DNA of 64,000 nucleotides from Lutibacter oceani (GCF_003384935.1 NZ_QTTQ01000011.1:427784-491783); one strand, 5' to 3'; shown: positions 7,949 through 18,159, numbered from the stretch's first letter. Made by a program: numbers and translations. The notes: a model not told the origin generated them from the sequence alone.

Positions 7949-9076
7949 ATGAAAATATTAAGAACAACATATTTATCATTAGGAAGCAACCAAGGTGATA
8001 AACTTCAAAAGTTACAAGAAGCTATTAATTTAATTGCTGAAAAAATTGGTGCAATTTCAAAAATTTCATCGGTTTACAAAACAGCTTCTTGGGGTTTTAA
8101 AAGCGACGATTTCTATAATATTTGCATTGAACTTTCAACAGGTTTAAATCCTGAAAGCTTATTAAAAAACATTAATAAAATTGAACAGATTTTAGGCAGA
8201 AAACCAAATTTAGATAAGCAATATAAGGCGCGAACAATTGATATTGACATTTTATTTTTTGACAATGAAATAATTTTTTCAAAAGATTTAATTGTACCTC
8301 ACAAGGAAATGTTACTCAGAAAATTTGTTTTAGTTCCTTTGGCTGAAATTGCACCTAATTTAATACACCCTATTGAAAAAAAACGCATTAACGAATGTCT
8401 GAAAAATTGCACTGATTTAAGTGAAATCGAAAAAACCTCACTTCAACTTAAACGTCCAATATCCATTTCTGAAAAATATAATTACATTGCTATAGAAGGA
8501 AATATTGGAGCAGGTAAAACCACGCTTGCAAATATGATTGCAGAAGATTTTAACGCTAAAATAATTTTAGAACGCTTTGCAGACAACCCTTTTTTACCTA
8601 AATTTTATGAAGATAATGAGCGCTATGCTTTTCCTCTGGAAATGAGTTTTTTAGCAGACAGGTATCAACAACTTTCTGATGATTTAGCACAATTTGACCT
8701 ATTTAAAAACTTTATAGTTTCTGATTATTATATTTTTAAATCACTTATTTTTGCACAAGTAACTTTACAAAAGGAAGAATATTTTTTATACAGAAAAATG
8801 TTTGATATTATGTACAAAGAAATCTCAAAACCTGATTTATATATTTATTTATATCAAAATACACCTCGTTTAATTGAAAACATTAAAAACCGAGGTAGAG
8901 ATTACGAGCAAAAAATAGCACCCGAATATTTAGATAAAATACATAAAGGATACACTACTTTTATTAAAACAGAAGAAAAATTAAACACTTTAATTATTGA
9001 TGTTTCAGATAAAGATTTTGTGAATAATCCTGAAGATTACAAAACAGTAATTAAAGAAATTTTAAAAGGAACTTAA
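7949..9076 (+). CDS. folK: FolK (HPPK) fused to a deoxynucleoside kinase
   Basis: This 375-aa fusion has two enzyme domains. Residues 1-160 are 6-hydroxymethyl-7,8-dihydropterin pyrophosphokinase of folate synthesis, recognised by YLSLGSNQGDKL, SSVYKTASWGF and RTIDIDILFFDN. Residues 177-375 are a deoxynucleoside kinase of the dAK/dGK type, with Walker A EGNIGAGKTT (183-192), ERFADNPFLPKFY, DRYQQL and SDYYIFKS. The two domains read through one frame with a short linker and no internal start. From memory this fusion is common in Bacteroidota, joining folate supply to deoxynucleotide salvage. That fits a window that also carries thyA, folA and pabB. Confidence 0.93.
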   Translation: MKILRTTYLSLGSNQGDKLQKLQEAINLIAEKIGAISKISSVYKTASWGFKSDDFYNICIELSTGLNPESLLKNINKIEQILGRKPNLDKQYKARTIDIDILFFDNEIIFSKDLIVPHKEMLLRKFVLVPLAEIAPNLIHPIEKKRINECLKNCTDLSEIEKTSLQLKRPISISEKYNYIAIEGNIGAGKTTLANMIAEDFNAKIILERFADNPFLPKFYEDNERYAFPLEMSFLADRYQQLSDDLAQFDLFKNFIVSDYYIFKSLIFAQVTLQKEEYFLYRKMFDIMYKEISKPDLYIYLYQNTPRLIENIKNRGRDYEQKIAPEYLDKIHKGYTTFIKTEEKLNTLIIDVSDKDFVNNPEDYKTVIKEILKGT

Positions 9077-9102
9077 TTAAAAAAAACTCCTGCTTAGAAA
9101 AC

Positions 9103-9438
9103 TTATTTTTTTAACTCCAATTTTTCCGCAAAATAATCACAAAAATCACGCATTGTAGCCGTCATTTTTTCATCATTAGTAGCACGCTCAAAAGTACCAG
9201 CCATTGAAACTAAAGTTTGATGAAAAAATTGTTTCATTTCATCAATTGGCATGTCTTTTGTCCATAAATCCATTCTTAAAGTATCTTTTGCTTTAGAATC
9301 CCAAACTGAAATCATTAAAGCTTTTGCTTCTTCATTAGTAATTCCTCCTTCTTCAGCAGTCCAATTTAATTTTTCAGGAACTTTATTTTCATCTAAACCT
9401 ACTGTAAATTCTATTTTTGATTTATGAGTTACTGCCAT
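9103..9438 (-). CDS. gldC: Gliding motility protein GldC
   Basis: This 111-aa soluble protein matches GldC of Flavobacterium (start MAVTHKSKIEFTVGLDENKV, with LNWTAEEGGI and MDLWTKDMPIDEMKQFF). GldC is a small accessory protein for gliding, and deletion in F. johnsoniae reduces rather than abolishes spreading. Its start overlaps the gldB stop by one base (TAATG), indicating translational coupling. No signal peptide is present. Confidence 0.93.
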   Translation of the reverse strand: MAVTHKSKIEFTVGLDENKVPEKLNWTAEEGGITNEEAKALMISVWDSKAKDTLRMDLWTKDMPIDEMKQFFHQTLVSMAGTFERATNDEKMTATMRDFCDYFAEKLELKK

Positions 9439-10394
9439 TATTTTGTTGGTTTATATTTTGATTTTTTAAAAATTTCTTCAGCATTAGTTTGCAAAAGTTG
9501 TTGCAAAGTTACATTATTATTTTTCATATAAGACCGTACAATTTGCCATCCAAGCCAAACTCCTATTCTTCCGGGAGATTCTTTATCTATATCAATAAAA
9601 AACTTAGAAAATGGAGCTTTTTCAATAAATCGAGTACTCAATTTAGAATCTGAACTATATAATAATTCATTTTCAACAAAATATTTCCAAACCTGAGTTT
9701 CATTCATTTCAGCCCACTCAATTTCTTTTGGCAAATAACCCATTTTATTAGCATCAGAAATGTCAGGCAAATAACTATCTATTAAATACATTTTCTTTCC
9801 TTCATATATTATAATGTCTAAAAATTGTCTTTTTTTTGGTTCATAAAAATAATTGTCACTTATTTTTTTTGCAATATCAACTACCATTTGTGATTTTTCA
9901 AAATTTTGAGATATATATGCTGGAAAACTTTGATAAACTTCATCATTTTTACCTAAATACATATCTATTGAAACAAATAATAAACTGTCTGCATAAATAA
10001 CACTACTTTCATAATCCAAATCGGTAATTAGAGTAATTATTTTAGGAGATTTAAAGTTTGGATGATAGTATTTTATATGTTGAAACAAGCTTTTAATTTC
10101 ACTTTTTTCCGCTTCAAAATCTCCAAAAACTAGTTGCGATTTTTTAAAAAGCTCTCTTTCTTCAACATTATTAATTTTGTTCAACCAAATACTGTCGGAA
10201 TTTTTAGCTGGAAATAAATATGGAAATTCTTTTTTAAGCATTTGAAGTGTTTCCAAATTTGAATTATAAAATTTTTGCTCAAACCGTTCAACATTAACGT
10301 TAATTTTAATATTTGAAACATCTATATTATTAATTTCAGTTTTACATGAAATACATAACAATAAAACAATTGACAACATTAAAATTTTATTCAT
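9438..10394 (-). CDS. gldB: Gliding motility lipoprotein GldB
   Basis: This 318-aa protein begins with a lipoprotein signal peptide (MNKILMLSIVLLLCISCKTE, lipobox cysteine at residue 17). The mature part matches GldB, an essential gliding lipoprotein of flavobacteria. The C-terminal part, including PGRIGVWLGWQIVRSYM, is characteristic. It is first in the gldB-gldC pair and divergent from nadE, the usual arrangement in Flavobacteriaceae. The presence of both genes supports a gliding, type IX secretion-positive organism. Confidence 0.93.
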   Translation of the reverse strand: MNKILMLSIVLLLCISCKTEINNIDVSNIKINVNVERFEQKFYNSNLETLQMLKKEFPYLFPAKNSDSIWLNKINNVEERELFKKSQLVFGDFEAEKSEIKSLFQHIKYYHPNFKSPKIITLITDLDYESSVIYADSLLFVSIDMYLGKNDEVYQSFPAYISQNFEKSQMVVDIAKKISDNYFYEPKKRQFLDIIIYEGKKMYLIDSYLPDISDANKMGYLPKEIEWAEMNETQVWKYFVENELLYSSDSKLSTRFIEKAPFSKFFIDIDKESPGRIGVWLGWQIVRSYMKNNNVTLQQLLQTNAEEIFKKSKYKPTK

Positions 10395-10454
10395 TAATTT
10401 CTATATTTACACTTCTATTTTTTAAAACGCTAAAATTACTAAAAAAGTTTAATT

Positions 10455-11243
10455 ATGAATACAGAAAAAGTTATTGAATACATTGTTACCTGGTTAAAAG
10501 ATTATGCTACAAATGCAAAAGTAAATGGATTTGTTATTGGAATTTCAGGCGGAATAGATTCTGCAGTAACATCAACACTTTGTGCAAAAACCGGATTTCC
10601 TGTTTTGTGTGTGGAAATGCCCATTCATCAAAGTGAAAATCAAGTTTCAAGAGCAAAAGAGCATATTTCACAACTTAAAGAACGTTTTAAAAAAGTAAGT
10701 TCTATTGAAGTTAATTTAACACACACTTTTGAAAAGTTTAAATCCGCAGTTCCAAAAATTGAAGATACCACAACTTTAAACATGTCTTTAGCAAATACAC
10801 GTGCTCGTTTACGTATGACAACTTTATATTATTTTGCAGGATTACATGGCTATTTGGTTGCTGGAACTGGTAATAAAGTTGAAGATTTTGGTGTAGGATT
10901 TTTCACAAAATATGGAGATGGTGGTGTAGATTTAAGCCCTATTGCAGATTTAATGAAATCGGAAGTTTATGAAATTGCAAAATTTTTAGAAGTTCCTAAT
11001 ACCATTCAAAAAGCCCAACCAACAGACGGTTTATTTGGTGACAGCAGAACTGATGAGGATCAAATTGGAGCAAGTTACGACGAATTAGAATGGGCTATGA
11101 ACCAAGCAGACTTAGGTAAAACTATTAATGATTTTGAGAATAGAGAAAAAGAGGTATTTACTATTTATAAAAACAGAAACAAGGCCAATAAACACAAAAT
11201 GGTAGCTATACCTGTTTGTGAAATCCCAAAAGAACTAAAATAA
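10455..11243 (+). CDS. nadE: NH3-dependent NAD+ synthetase
   Basis: This 262-aa enzyme performs the last step of NAD synthesis, amidating deamido-NAD with ammonia and ATP. The PP-loop GISGGIDSAV is at residues 29-38. VAGTGNKVEDFGVGFFTKYG and GDGGVDLSPIADLMKSEVY are the usual deamido-NAD and Mg-binding regions. It lacks the N-terminal glutaminase domain, so it is the short, ammonia-using form. It is divergent from gldB. Confidence 0.95.
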   Translation: MNTEKVIEYIVTWLKDYATNAKVNGFVIGISGGIDSAVTSTLCAKTGFPVLCVEMPIHQSENQVSRAKEHISQLKERFKKVSSIEVNLTHTFEKFKSAVPKIEDTTTLNMSLANTRARLRMTTLYYFAGLHGYLVAGTGNKVEDFGVGFFTKYGDGGVDLSPIADLMKSEVYEIAKFLEVPNTIQKAQPTDGLFGDSRTDEDQIGASYDELEWAMNQADLGKTINDFENREKEVFTIYKNRNKANKHKMVAIPVCEIPKELK

Positions 11244-11251
11244 AAGCTGTT

Positions 11252-12082
11252 TTAAAGTTTAAATGTTACAACAGGTAATTTAGCATGATTTGCTAAATCC
11301 TCTCCAATACTACCGTTAAATAAATGAGCCAATCCTCTGCGCCCATGAGTATTTAATAAAATAATATCTGCATCAATTAATTTTGAGAAATTTAAAATTC
11401 CAGCTTCAATAGAAATATCATTATAAATATTTAAGGTAAAATCTCCTAAATCAAAATCGCTTATAAAACTTCTAATAGCATCGCTTGAATCTTTTGTAGT
11501 TTCAAAATTGTTTATGGTATTAATTTTAAGTAAATGCAATTTTGCATTAAACTTTGATGCAAAATCCAATATTTTTTGAAAAACTTTCCTATTTTCAAAA
11601 TGAAAATTTGAAGCAAATACAATATTCTCAATTTTAAACTTTTCAATATCTTTTTTAATAACAAGTACAGGTATATCCGAGTTTCTCACAACTTTTTCTG
11701 TGTTAGAACCTACTAAAATTTCTTCAAGACCAGAAGCTCCTTGGGAACCCATTACTATTAAATCTACATTGTGCTTTTTACTTTCACTTATAATACCGTC
11801 ATAAGCTTTATGAAAATGAACAGCATCCTCAACTTCCAATCCTTTTAAAAATGGAAGCTCTTTAAATTCTTCAAATTTTTCATGAGCTCTTTTTAAAAAC
11901 AATAATGCCGTTGGTGTGTTATTAGAAGTTCCATAACTAGACGGGTCAATTACACCTGAGGGTAGTTCGAGCATATGTAATAAAAATATTTTTGCATTTG
12001 CTTTTTTAGCAATTGCAGCTGCAACTTTTGCAGCATATTGTGCTTGAATTGAAAAATCAACAGGGACTAATATACTTTTCAT
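11252..12082 (-). CDS. Universal stress protein with two tandem UspA domains
   Basis: This 276-aa cytoplasmic protein contains two Usp folds, about residues 1-145 and 150-276. Each has a nucleotide-binding-like glycine motif: GSQGASGLEEILVGS in the first and NTHGRRGLAHLFNGS in the second. The spacing (G-2X-G-9X-G-S) suggests ATP-binding-type Usp in both halves. Tandem Usp proteins are frequent in Bacteroidota and are linked to stress survival, but the specific role is unknown. It is convergent with nadE with only 8 bp between. Confidence 0.9.
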   Translation of the reverse strand: MKSILVPVDFSIQAQYAAKVAAAIAKKANAKIFLLHMLELPSGVIDPSSYGTSNNTPTALLFLKRAHEKFEEFKELPFLKGLEVEDAVHFHKAYDGIISESKKHNVDLIVMGSQGASGLEEILVGSNTEKVVRNSDIPVLVIKKDIEKFKIENIVFASNFHFENRKVFQKILDFASKFNAKLHLLKINTINNFETTKDSSDAIRSFISDFDLGDFTLNIYNDISIEAGILNFSKLIDADIILLNTHGRRGLAHLFNGSIGEDLANHAKLPVVTFKL

Positions 12083-12174
12083 AATTTTCGCTTCTAATAG
12101 TGAGATGTGATAGGTAAAGTTAATAATTTTAAAATTAAATAAAGAATGATTTTTACCAATTAAAAAATTGTTAC

Positions 12175-12182
12175 TATATTTG
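12175..12182 (+). promoter_or_regulatory. -7 promoter element (TATATTTG) for rimP-nusA-infB
   Basis: TATATTTG matches the consensus, with a weak T-run about 20 nt upstream. The start site would be near 12188, giving a leader of roughly 57 nt before rimP. Confidence 0.65.
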
Positions 12183-12211
12183 CAGCGAATTATTAGAGAA
12201 TAGAGGATTTG

Positions 12212-12237
12212 GAGGGGACATAAAGTCCCCTCTTTTT
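12212..12237 (+). promoter_or_regulatory. Terminator-like hairpin in the rimP-nusA-infB leader
   Basis: A perfect 8-bp GC-rich stem (GAGGGGAC / GTCCCCTC, loop ATAAA) is followed by five T. It sits between the promoter and the Shine-Dalgarno-like AGGAAG directly before the rimP ATG (12246). It has the full form of an intrinsic terminator but lies upstream of the operon, so it is probably an attenuator, or it may end the short transcript. Confidence 0.7.
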
Positions 12238-12245
12238 ATAGGAAG

Positions 12246-12710
12246 ATGGATAAAATAAAAATTACAGATTTAGTAAATCAAGCAATAGAAGAAAACCCAG
12301 AGTTATTCTTAATTGAACTAAAATTTCTGCCTGAAAATAAAATCTATGTTGAAGTAGATGGAGATAATGGCATTCCCTTAAAAGAATGCATAAGAATAAG
12401 CAGAGGTGTTGAGCATAATTTAGATAGAGAAGAAGAAGATTTTTCTTTAGAAGTTACTTCTCCAGACATTGCAAACCCTTTAAAAGTAAAACGACAATAT
12501 ATAAAAAATATAAATCGTAAATTACAAGTTAAATTACATGATAATTCAACTATTGAAGGAGATTTAAAGAACGTTAATGAAAACGGAATAGAGTTAGAAT
12601 GGAAAGCACGCGAACCAAAACCAATAGGTAAAGGTAAAATTACTGTTGCAAAAAAAGCAACAATACCATTTGTAGACATTTTAGAAGCAAAAGTGAAAAT
12701 ATTATTTTAA
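12246..12710 (+). CDS. rimP: Ribosome maturation factor RimP
   Basis: This 154-aa protein helps mature the 30S subunit. Its N-terminal domain carries the family phrase VEVDGDNGIPLKECIRISR, and SLEVTSPDIANPLK also fits RimP. The C-terminal SH3-like domain covers about residues 80-154. It is the first gene of the conserved rimP-nusA-infB operon, and nusA starts 12 bp downstream. Confidence 0.95.
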   Translation: MDKIKITDLVNQAIEENPELFLIELKFLPENKIYVEVDGDNGIPLKECIRISRGVEHNLDREEEDFSLEVTSPDIANPLKVKRQYIKNINRKLQVKLHDNSTIEGDLKNVNENGIELEWKAREPKPIGKGKITVAKKATIPFVDILEAKVKILF

Positions 12711-12722
12711 TTTAAAGAATGC

Positions 12723-13982
12723 ATGGAAAATATAGCATTAATTGAGTCATTTTCAGAATTTAAAGGAGATAAAAATATTGATAGAGTTACCTTAATGGCA
12801 ATTCTTGAAGAAGTATTTAGAGCTGCATTAAAAAGAAAATTTGGGTCTGATGACAACTTTGATATTATTATTAATCCAGATAAAGGAGATTTAGAAATCT
12901 GGAGAAATAGAATTGTTGTTGCCGATGGAATGTCTGAAGATGATAATGAGGAAATTGAACTTTCAGAAGCGCGTAAAATTGAACCTGATTTTGAAATTGG
13001 CGAAGATGTTTCTGAAGAAGTTAAATTAATTGATTTAGGAAGAAGAGCAATTTTAGCATTGCGTCAAAACCTAATTTCTAAAATTCATGAACACGACAGC
13101 ACAAATACCTTTAAACATTTTAAAGAATTAGAAGGAGATATTTACAGTGCAGAAGTGCATCATATTCGTCACAATGCAATTATTTTGTTAGACGATGATG
13201 GAAATGAAATTGTACTTCCTAAAAGTGAGCAAATTCGTTCAGATTATTTCAGAAAAGGAGAATCGGTGCGTGGAATTATAAAAACAGTTGAGTTACGTGG
13301 TAACAAACCGGTTATTATTCTTTCAAGAACATCGCCTCAATTTTTAGAAAAATTATTTGAACAAGAAATTCCTGAAGTATTTGATGGCTTAATTACTATT
13401 GAAGGAGTTGCCAGAATACCTGGAGAAAAAGCTAAAGTAGCAGTAGACTCATATGATGATAGAATTGATCCTGTTGGAGCTTGCGTTGGTATGAAAGGTT
13501 CACGAATTCATGGAATTGTACGCGAATTAGGAAATGAAAATATTGATGTTATAAATTACACAAAAAATACACAATTATTTATAGCCAGAGCTCTAAGTCC
13601 TGCCAAAGTGGTTTCAATGAAAATTCACGAAGAAGAAGGAAGAGAAGATGGTAAAAAAGGAAGAGTTGATGTATTTTTATTACCAGAAGAAGTTTCAAAA
13701 GCAATTGGTAAAAATGGAGTTAACATTCGTTTAGCATCCCAATTAACTGGTTTTGAATTAGACGTTCAACGTGAAGGTGTTGAAGCTGAAGACGATGTTG
13801 AATTAACTGAGTTCTCAGATGAAATAGAAGCTTGGGTTATTAAAGAATTTCAAAATATAGGTTTAGATACTGCGCGAAGCGTTCTTGAAAAAGATGTAAC
13901 TGAACTTGTAAAAAGAACTGATTTAGAAGAGGAAACAATTCTAGATGTTCAAAAAATATTAAGAGAAGAATTTGAAGATTAA
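12723..13982 (+). CDS. nusA: Transcription termination/antitermination factor NusA
   Basis: This 419-aa RNA polymerase-binding factor has the usual domain order: an N-terminal RNAP-binding domain (about 1-125), S1 (about 135-200), and two KH domains (about 200-345, with GACVGMKGSRIHGIVRELGNE and IGKNGVNIRLASQLTG as GxxG loops). An acidic C-terminal tail follows. It lacks the two acidic repeats of E. coli NusA, as is usual outside Gammaproteobacteria. The operon context is rimP before and infB 54 bp after. If the leader hairpin attenuates, NusA could influence its own operon. Confidence 0.96.
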   Translation: MENIALIESFSEFKGDKNIDRVTLMAILEEVFRAALKRKFGSDDNFDIIINPDKGDLEIWRNRIVVADGMSEDDNEEIELSEARKIEPDFEIGEDVSEEVKLIDLGRRAILALRQNLISKIHEHDSTNTFKHFKELEGDIYSAEVHHIRHNAIILLDDDGNEIVLPKSEQIRSDYFRKGESVRGIIKTVELRGNKPVIILSRTSPQFLEKLFEQEIPEVFDGLITIEGVARIPGEKAKVAVDSYDDRIDPVGACVGMKGSRIHGIVRELGNENIDVINYTKNTQLFIARALSPAKVVSMKIHEEEGREDGKKGRVDVFLLPEEVSKAIGKNGVNIRLASQLTGFELDVQREGVEAEDDVELTEFSDEIEAWVIKEFQNIGLDTARSVLEKDVTELVKRTDLEEETILDVQKILREEFED

Positions 13983-14036
13983 TCATAAAATTAATTCTTC
14001 AAATTATCAACAACAAATAGGCTAAAAATAAATTAT

Positions 14037-16910
14037 ATGGCTGACAACAAGACATTGAGACTAAACAAAGTATTACGGGAATTAAATATCTCGTTAGATA
14101 GGGCTGTTGAGCATTTAACAAGTCATGGTTATGACATTGAAGCAAGACCAACTACTAAAATATCTAATGAAGAGTACCAAGTATTGTTGGATGGTTTTCA
14201 AACAGACAGAAATAAAAAAGCAGCTTCTAAAGAGGTAGGTGAAGAGAAAAGAAAAGAAAAAGAAGCCTTAAGAATTGCTCTTGAAGAAAAGCAAGAAAAA
14301 CAACGTTTGGAAGAAGAAGCTAAAAAAGTAGTTGTTAAAGCCAAGGCTGAAAAACTTGAATTTAAAACCGTTGGTAAAATAGATATTGAACCTAAAAAGG
14401 AAGAAGTTGTTGCTCCTAAGGTTGAAGAAACTAAAAAAGAAGAGCCAAAAGTTGAAGAAAAGAAAGTTGAAGAAAAGAAAGTTGAAGAGAAAATAATTGA
14501 AGAAAAGAAAGAAGAAAAAAAGCCTATAGAAGTAAAAATTGAAGAAAAACCTATTAAAGAGGTTAAAGAAGAGCCAAAACCTACAGAAGTAAAAGCTGTT
14601 GAAAAACCTGTAAAAGAGGTTAAAAAAGAGGAAAAACCAAAAACTGAAAAACCAGCTGCTAAAAAAGAACCCCTTAAAAAGGAAGCAGAAATACCAGCAG
14701 AACCTTCAGCTCCTCAAACAATTGAAACTCAATACAAAAAATTATCAGGTCCAAAAATAACAGGTAAAACAATTGATTTAAAGCAGTTTGAAAAGCCTAA
14801 AAAGAAAAAACCTGAACCAGCTGCAAAGAAAGAAACTTCTTCAGATGCAAATAAAAAGAAACGCCGTAGAATTGTTAAAAAAGCACCTACTGCTCAAAGT
14901 GGAAATAAAAGACCTGCTGGTGGTGGACCACAAGGCAGAGGTGGAAATCAAAGAGGTCCTTTAAGAGGTGGCCCTAGAAAACCAATTATAAAAGAAGAAC
15001 CATCTGAAGCAGAAGTTCAAAAACAAGTTAGAGAAACCTTAGAAAAACTTCAAGGTAAATCTAAAAAAGGTAAAGGAGCTAAATATAGAAGAGATAAAAG
15101 AGATCAACATCGTCAACAAACGGAAATAGATCAAGAGTTACAAGCAATTGAAAGTAAAGTATTAAAAGTTACTGAGTTTGTTACGGTAAGCGAAATAGCT
15201 ACTATGATGGATATTCCTGTAACCAATATTATTTCTACATGTATGTCATTAGGAATGATGGTTACAATGAATCAACGTTTAGATGCCGAAACCTTAACAA
15301 TAGTTGCTGAAGAATTTGGTTATACAGTTGATTTTATTGGTGCTGAAGTTGAAGAATCTATTGAAGAACATATTGATACAGAAGCTGAATTAGAAACTAG
15401 AGCTCCAATTATTACAGTAATGGGGCACGTTGACCACGGTAAAACATCACTTTTAGATTATATTCGTGAAGAAAATGTAATTGCAGGTGAATCTGGTGGA
15501 ATAACACAGCATATTGGAGCTTATGGAGTACAACTAAAAAGTGGACAAAAAATTGCCTTTTTAGATACACCTGGACACGAAGCATTTACAGCAATGCGTG
15601 CGCGTGGAGCTCAAGTAACAGATTTAGTTATTATTGTAGTTGCTGCAGATGATGATGTTATGCCTCAAACAAAAGAAGCTATAAGTCACGCTCAAGCAGC
15701 AGGTGTACCAATTGTTTTTGCAATAAATAAAATTGATAAACCTAATGCCAATCCTGATAAAATAAAAGAACAACTTTCCACAATGAATTTATTGGTTGAA
15801 GATTGGGGAGGTAAAATTCAATCTCAAGACATATCTGCTAAAACAGGTCAGGGAGTTGATGAATTACTTGAAAAAGTTTTATTAGAAGCCGAAATGTTAG
15901 ATTTAAAAGCGAACCCTAATAAAAATGCTGTTGGAACTGTAGTTGAAGCGCTTTTAGATAAAGGTCGTGGGTATGTTTCAACTATTTTAGTACAAGAGGG
16001 AACATTAAAAATAGGTGATTATATGTTAGCTGGTAAACATAGCGGTAAAGTAAAAGCTATGTTTGATGAAAGAGGAAATAATATGCAAGAAGCAGGCCCT
16101 TCTACACCAGTTTCTATACTTGGTTTAGATGGCGCACCTCAGGCAGGTGATAGATTCCATGTTTTTGAAGATGAGAAAGAAGCAAAACAAATTGCTACAA
16201 AACGTTCACAATTACAACGTGAACAATCTGTAAGAACACAACGTCATATTACACTTGATGAAATTGGAAGACGAATTGCTTTAGGCGACTTCAAAGAATT
16301 GAACATTATTTTAAAAGGTGATGTTGATGGTTCTGTAGAAGCATTAACAGATTCTTTCCAAAAATTATCAACTGCGGAAATTCAAGTAAATATTATTCAT
16401 AAAGGAGTTGGTGCTATTACAGAATCTGATGTATTATTAGCTTCAGCATCCGATGCTATTATTGTTGGATTTAATGTAAGACCTTCTGGTAATGCAAGAA
16501 CATTAGCTGACAACGAAGAAATTGACGTAAGAACATATTCTATTATTTACGATGCAATTAATGATTTACGTGATGCAATGGAAGGAATGTTATCTGCTGA
16601 AATTAAAGAAGAAGTAACTGGAAATGTAGAAATTAGAGAGGTTTATAAAATTTCAAAAATTGGAAACATTGCTGGTTGTATGGTAACAAGTGGTAAAATA
16701 TTTAGAAATTCAAAAATTAGAATTATTAGAGATAGTGTAGTTATACATTCTGGTGAATTAACTTCTTTAAAACGATTTAAGGATGATGCTAAAGAAGTAG
16801 CCAAAGGTTATGATTGTGGTATACAAATAAAGAATTTCAACAATATTGAAGTTGGTGATATTATTGAAGCTTACCAAGAAGTTGAAGTTAAAAAGAAACT
16901 TAAACGATAG
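14037..16910 (+). CDS. infB: Translation initiation factor IF-2
   Basis: This 957-aa GTPase delivers initiator tRNA to the ribosome. Residues 1-60 form the IF2N-like start. About 60-270 is a low-complexity K/E/P-rich linker with repeats such as [13 protein letters not shown]-rich patch (about 290-325) precedes the second IF2N domain. The G domain begins at GHVDHGKT (463-470), with [15 protein letters not shown] (switch II) and NKIDKP following. Domains II to IV complete the C-terminus. Length is normal for Bacteroidota, where the linker is long. Confidence 0.97.
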   Translation: MADNKTLRLNKVLRELNISLDRAVEHLTSHGYDIEARPTTKISNEEYQVLLDGFQTDRNKKAASKEVGEEKRKEKEALRIALEEKQEKQRLEEEAKKVVVKAKAEKLEFKTVGKIDIEPKKEEVVAPKVEETKKEEPKVEEKKVEEKKVEEKIIEEKKEEKKPIEVKIEEKPIKEVKEEPKPTEVKAVEKPVKEVKKEEKPKTEKPAAKKEPLKKEAEIPAEPSAPQTIETQYKKLSGPKITGKTIDLKQFEKPKKKKPEPAAKKETSSDANKKKRRRIVKKAPTAQSGNKRPAGGGPQGRGGNQRGPLRGGPRKPIIKEEPSEAEVQKQVRETLEKLQGKSKKGKGAKYRRDKRDQHRQQTEIDQELQAIESKVLKVTEFVTVSEIATMMDIPVTNIISTCMSLGMMVTMNQRLDAETLTIVAEEFGYTVDFIGAEVEESIEEHIDTEAELETRAPIITVMGHVDHGKTSLLDYIREENVIAGESGGITQHIGAYGVQLKSGQKIAFLDTPGHEAFTAMRARGAQVTDLVIIVVAADDDVMPQTKEAISHAQAAGVPIVFAINKIDKPNANPDKIKEQLSTMNLLVEDWGGKIQSQDISAKTGQGVDELLEKVLLEAEMLDLKANPNKNAVGTVVEALLDKGRGYVSTILVQEGTLKIGDYMLAGKHSGKVKAMFDERGNNMQEAGPSTPVSILGLDGAPQAGDRFHVFEDEKEAKQIATKRSQLQREQSVRTQRHITLDEIGRRIALGDFKELNIILKGDVDGSVEALTDSFQKLSTAEIQVNIIHKGVGAITESDVLLASASDAIIVGFNVRPSGNARTLADNEEIDVRTYSIIYDAINDLRDAMEGMLSAEIKEEVTGNVEIREVYKISKIGNIAGCMVTSGKIFRNSKIRIIRDSVVIHSGELTSLKRFKDDAKEVAKGYDCGIQIKNFNNIEVGDIIEAYQEVEVKKKLKR

Positions 16911-16926
16911 TTTAACTATTTAAAAT

Positions 16927-16960
16927 AAAAAAAGCTAGATTTAAAAATCTAGCTTTTTTT
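16927..16960. terminator. Shared intrinsic terminator between infB and rlmN
   Basis: A-run, AAGCTAGATTT, short loop, AAATCTAGCTT, T-run. It is symmetric, so it can end infB (plus) and rlmN (minus). The rlmN stop codon (16949-16951) lies inside the stem. Confidence 0.85.
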
Positions 16961-17989
16961 ATTTGCTAATTGTCCGCAAGCAGCATCAATATCTTTTCCT
17001 CTACTCCTTCTTACATTCACAATTATATCATTCATCTCTAAAATACTTATATAATCTTCAATAGCTTGTGATTTGGCTTGTTGAAATTCACCATCATCAA
17101 TTGGGTTGTATTCAATTAAATTTACTTTACAAGGCACATATTTACAAAATTTTACCAATGCATTTATAGCTTCTCTGGTATCATTAATCCCATCCCAAAC
17201 AACATATTCATAAGTTACCCTACTGTTTGTTTTCGCAAACCAATATTCAAGAGATTCCTTTAAATCTTTCAGCGGAAACGCCTTACTAAAAGGCATTATT
17301 TCAGCTCTTACCTCATCTATTGCAGAATGTAATGAAACTGCTAAATTAAATTTCACTTCATCATCTGCCAGTTTTTTTATCATTTTTGGAACCCCAGAAG
17401 TAGAAACAGTAATTCTTTTAGGTGACATTCCCAAACCTTCATCAGATGTTATCTTCTCAATTGACTTTAACACATTGTTATAATTCATTAAAGGCTCACC
17501 CATTCCCATAAAAACAATGTTAGACAATTTATGATTATAATACAACAAGCTTTCTTGATTAATTGCAGCAACCTGATCAAATATTTCATCAGGGTTTAAA
17601 TTTCGCATTTTCTTTAAACGTGCTGTTGCACAAAATTTACAATCTAAACTACAACCAACCTGACTAGAAACACAGGCAGTTGTTCTAGATCCGGTTGGAA
17701 TTAAAACAGATTCAACAACCAAACCATCATGCAACCGTACAGCATTTTTAACAGTCCCGTCTGAGCTGCGTTGCATATCATCAACCTTTATATGATTAAT
17801 AACAAAATTATCCATCAACATTTGTCGTGTATCTTTTGAAATATTTGTCATATCCTCAAACGTATGAGCATTTTTACTCCACAACCATTCATAAACTTGA
17901 TTTCCTCTAAATGCCTTGTCCCCATTTTCAACAAAAAAATCACGTAATTCTGTTTTTGTTAATGCTCTAATGTCTTTTTTTATACTCAT
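16949..17989 (-). CDS. rlmN: Dual-specificity RNA methyltransferase RlmN
   Basis: This 346-aa radical-SAM enzyme methylates C2 of A2503 in 23S rRNA and of A37 in some tRNAs. The radical-SAM cluster cysteines are C113, C117 and C120 in VGCSLDCKFCATARL, and the C-terminal catalytic cysteine lies in DIDAACGQLA. VFMGMGEPLMNYNNV and SPKRITVSTSGVPKMI are further family signatures. Length is normal. It lies downstream of queA on the same strand, but a 123-bp palindromic repeat separates them. Confidence 0.96.
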   Translation of the reverse strand: MSIKKDIRALTKTELRDFFVENGDKAFRGNQVYEWLWSKNAHTFEDMTNISKDTRQMLMDNFVINHIKVDDMQRSSDGTVKNAVRLHDGLVVESVLIPTGSRTTACVSSQVGCSLDCKFCATARLKKMRNLNPDEIFDQVAAINQESLLYYNHKLSNIVFMGMGEPLMNYNNVLKSIEKITSDEGLGMSPKRITVSTSGVPKMIKKLADDEVKFNLAVSLHSAIDEVRAEIMPFSKAFPLKDLKESLEYWFAKTNSRVTYEYVVWDGINDTREAINALVKFCKYVPCKVNLIEYNPIDDGEFQQAKSQAIEDYISILEMNDIIVNVRRSRGKDIDAACGQLANKKS

Positions 17990-18013
17990 TATAAATCAAG
18001 TTTATAAAAAAAA

Positions 18014-18136
18014 TTGCCTAAAAAAATAAGTGTTCGTCAACCTGAACTTGTTTCAGGTTCCCATAATGATTGGAATTCATTGTGATGAGATTCTGAAACA
18101 AGTTCAGAAAGACGGATTTTTTTACTTTTTAGACAA
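18014..18136. repeat. Nested inverted-repeat element, copy A
   Basis: An outer imperfect inverted repeat (TTGCCTAAAAA at 18014, TTTTTAGACAA ending 18136) encloses CGTC...GACG. Inside that is a perfect 15-bp arm pair, CTGAACTTGTTTCAG and CTGAAACAAGTTCAG. The layout and length match copy B at 23800-23923. It is a non-coding, MITE- or REP-like interspersed family between rlmN and queA. Confidence 0.75.
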
Positions 18137-18159
18137 TTAAAACTAAAATATATAGTTTT

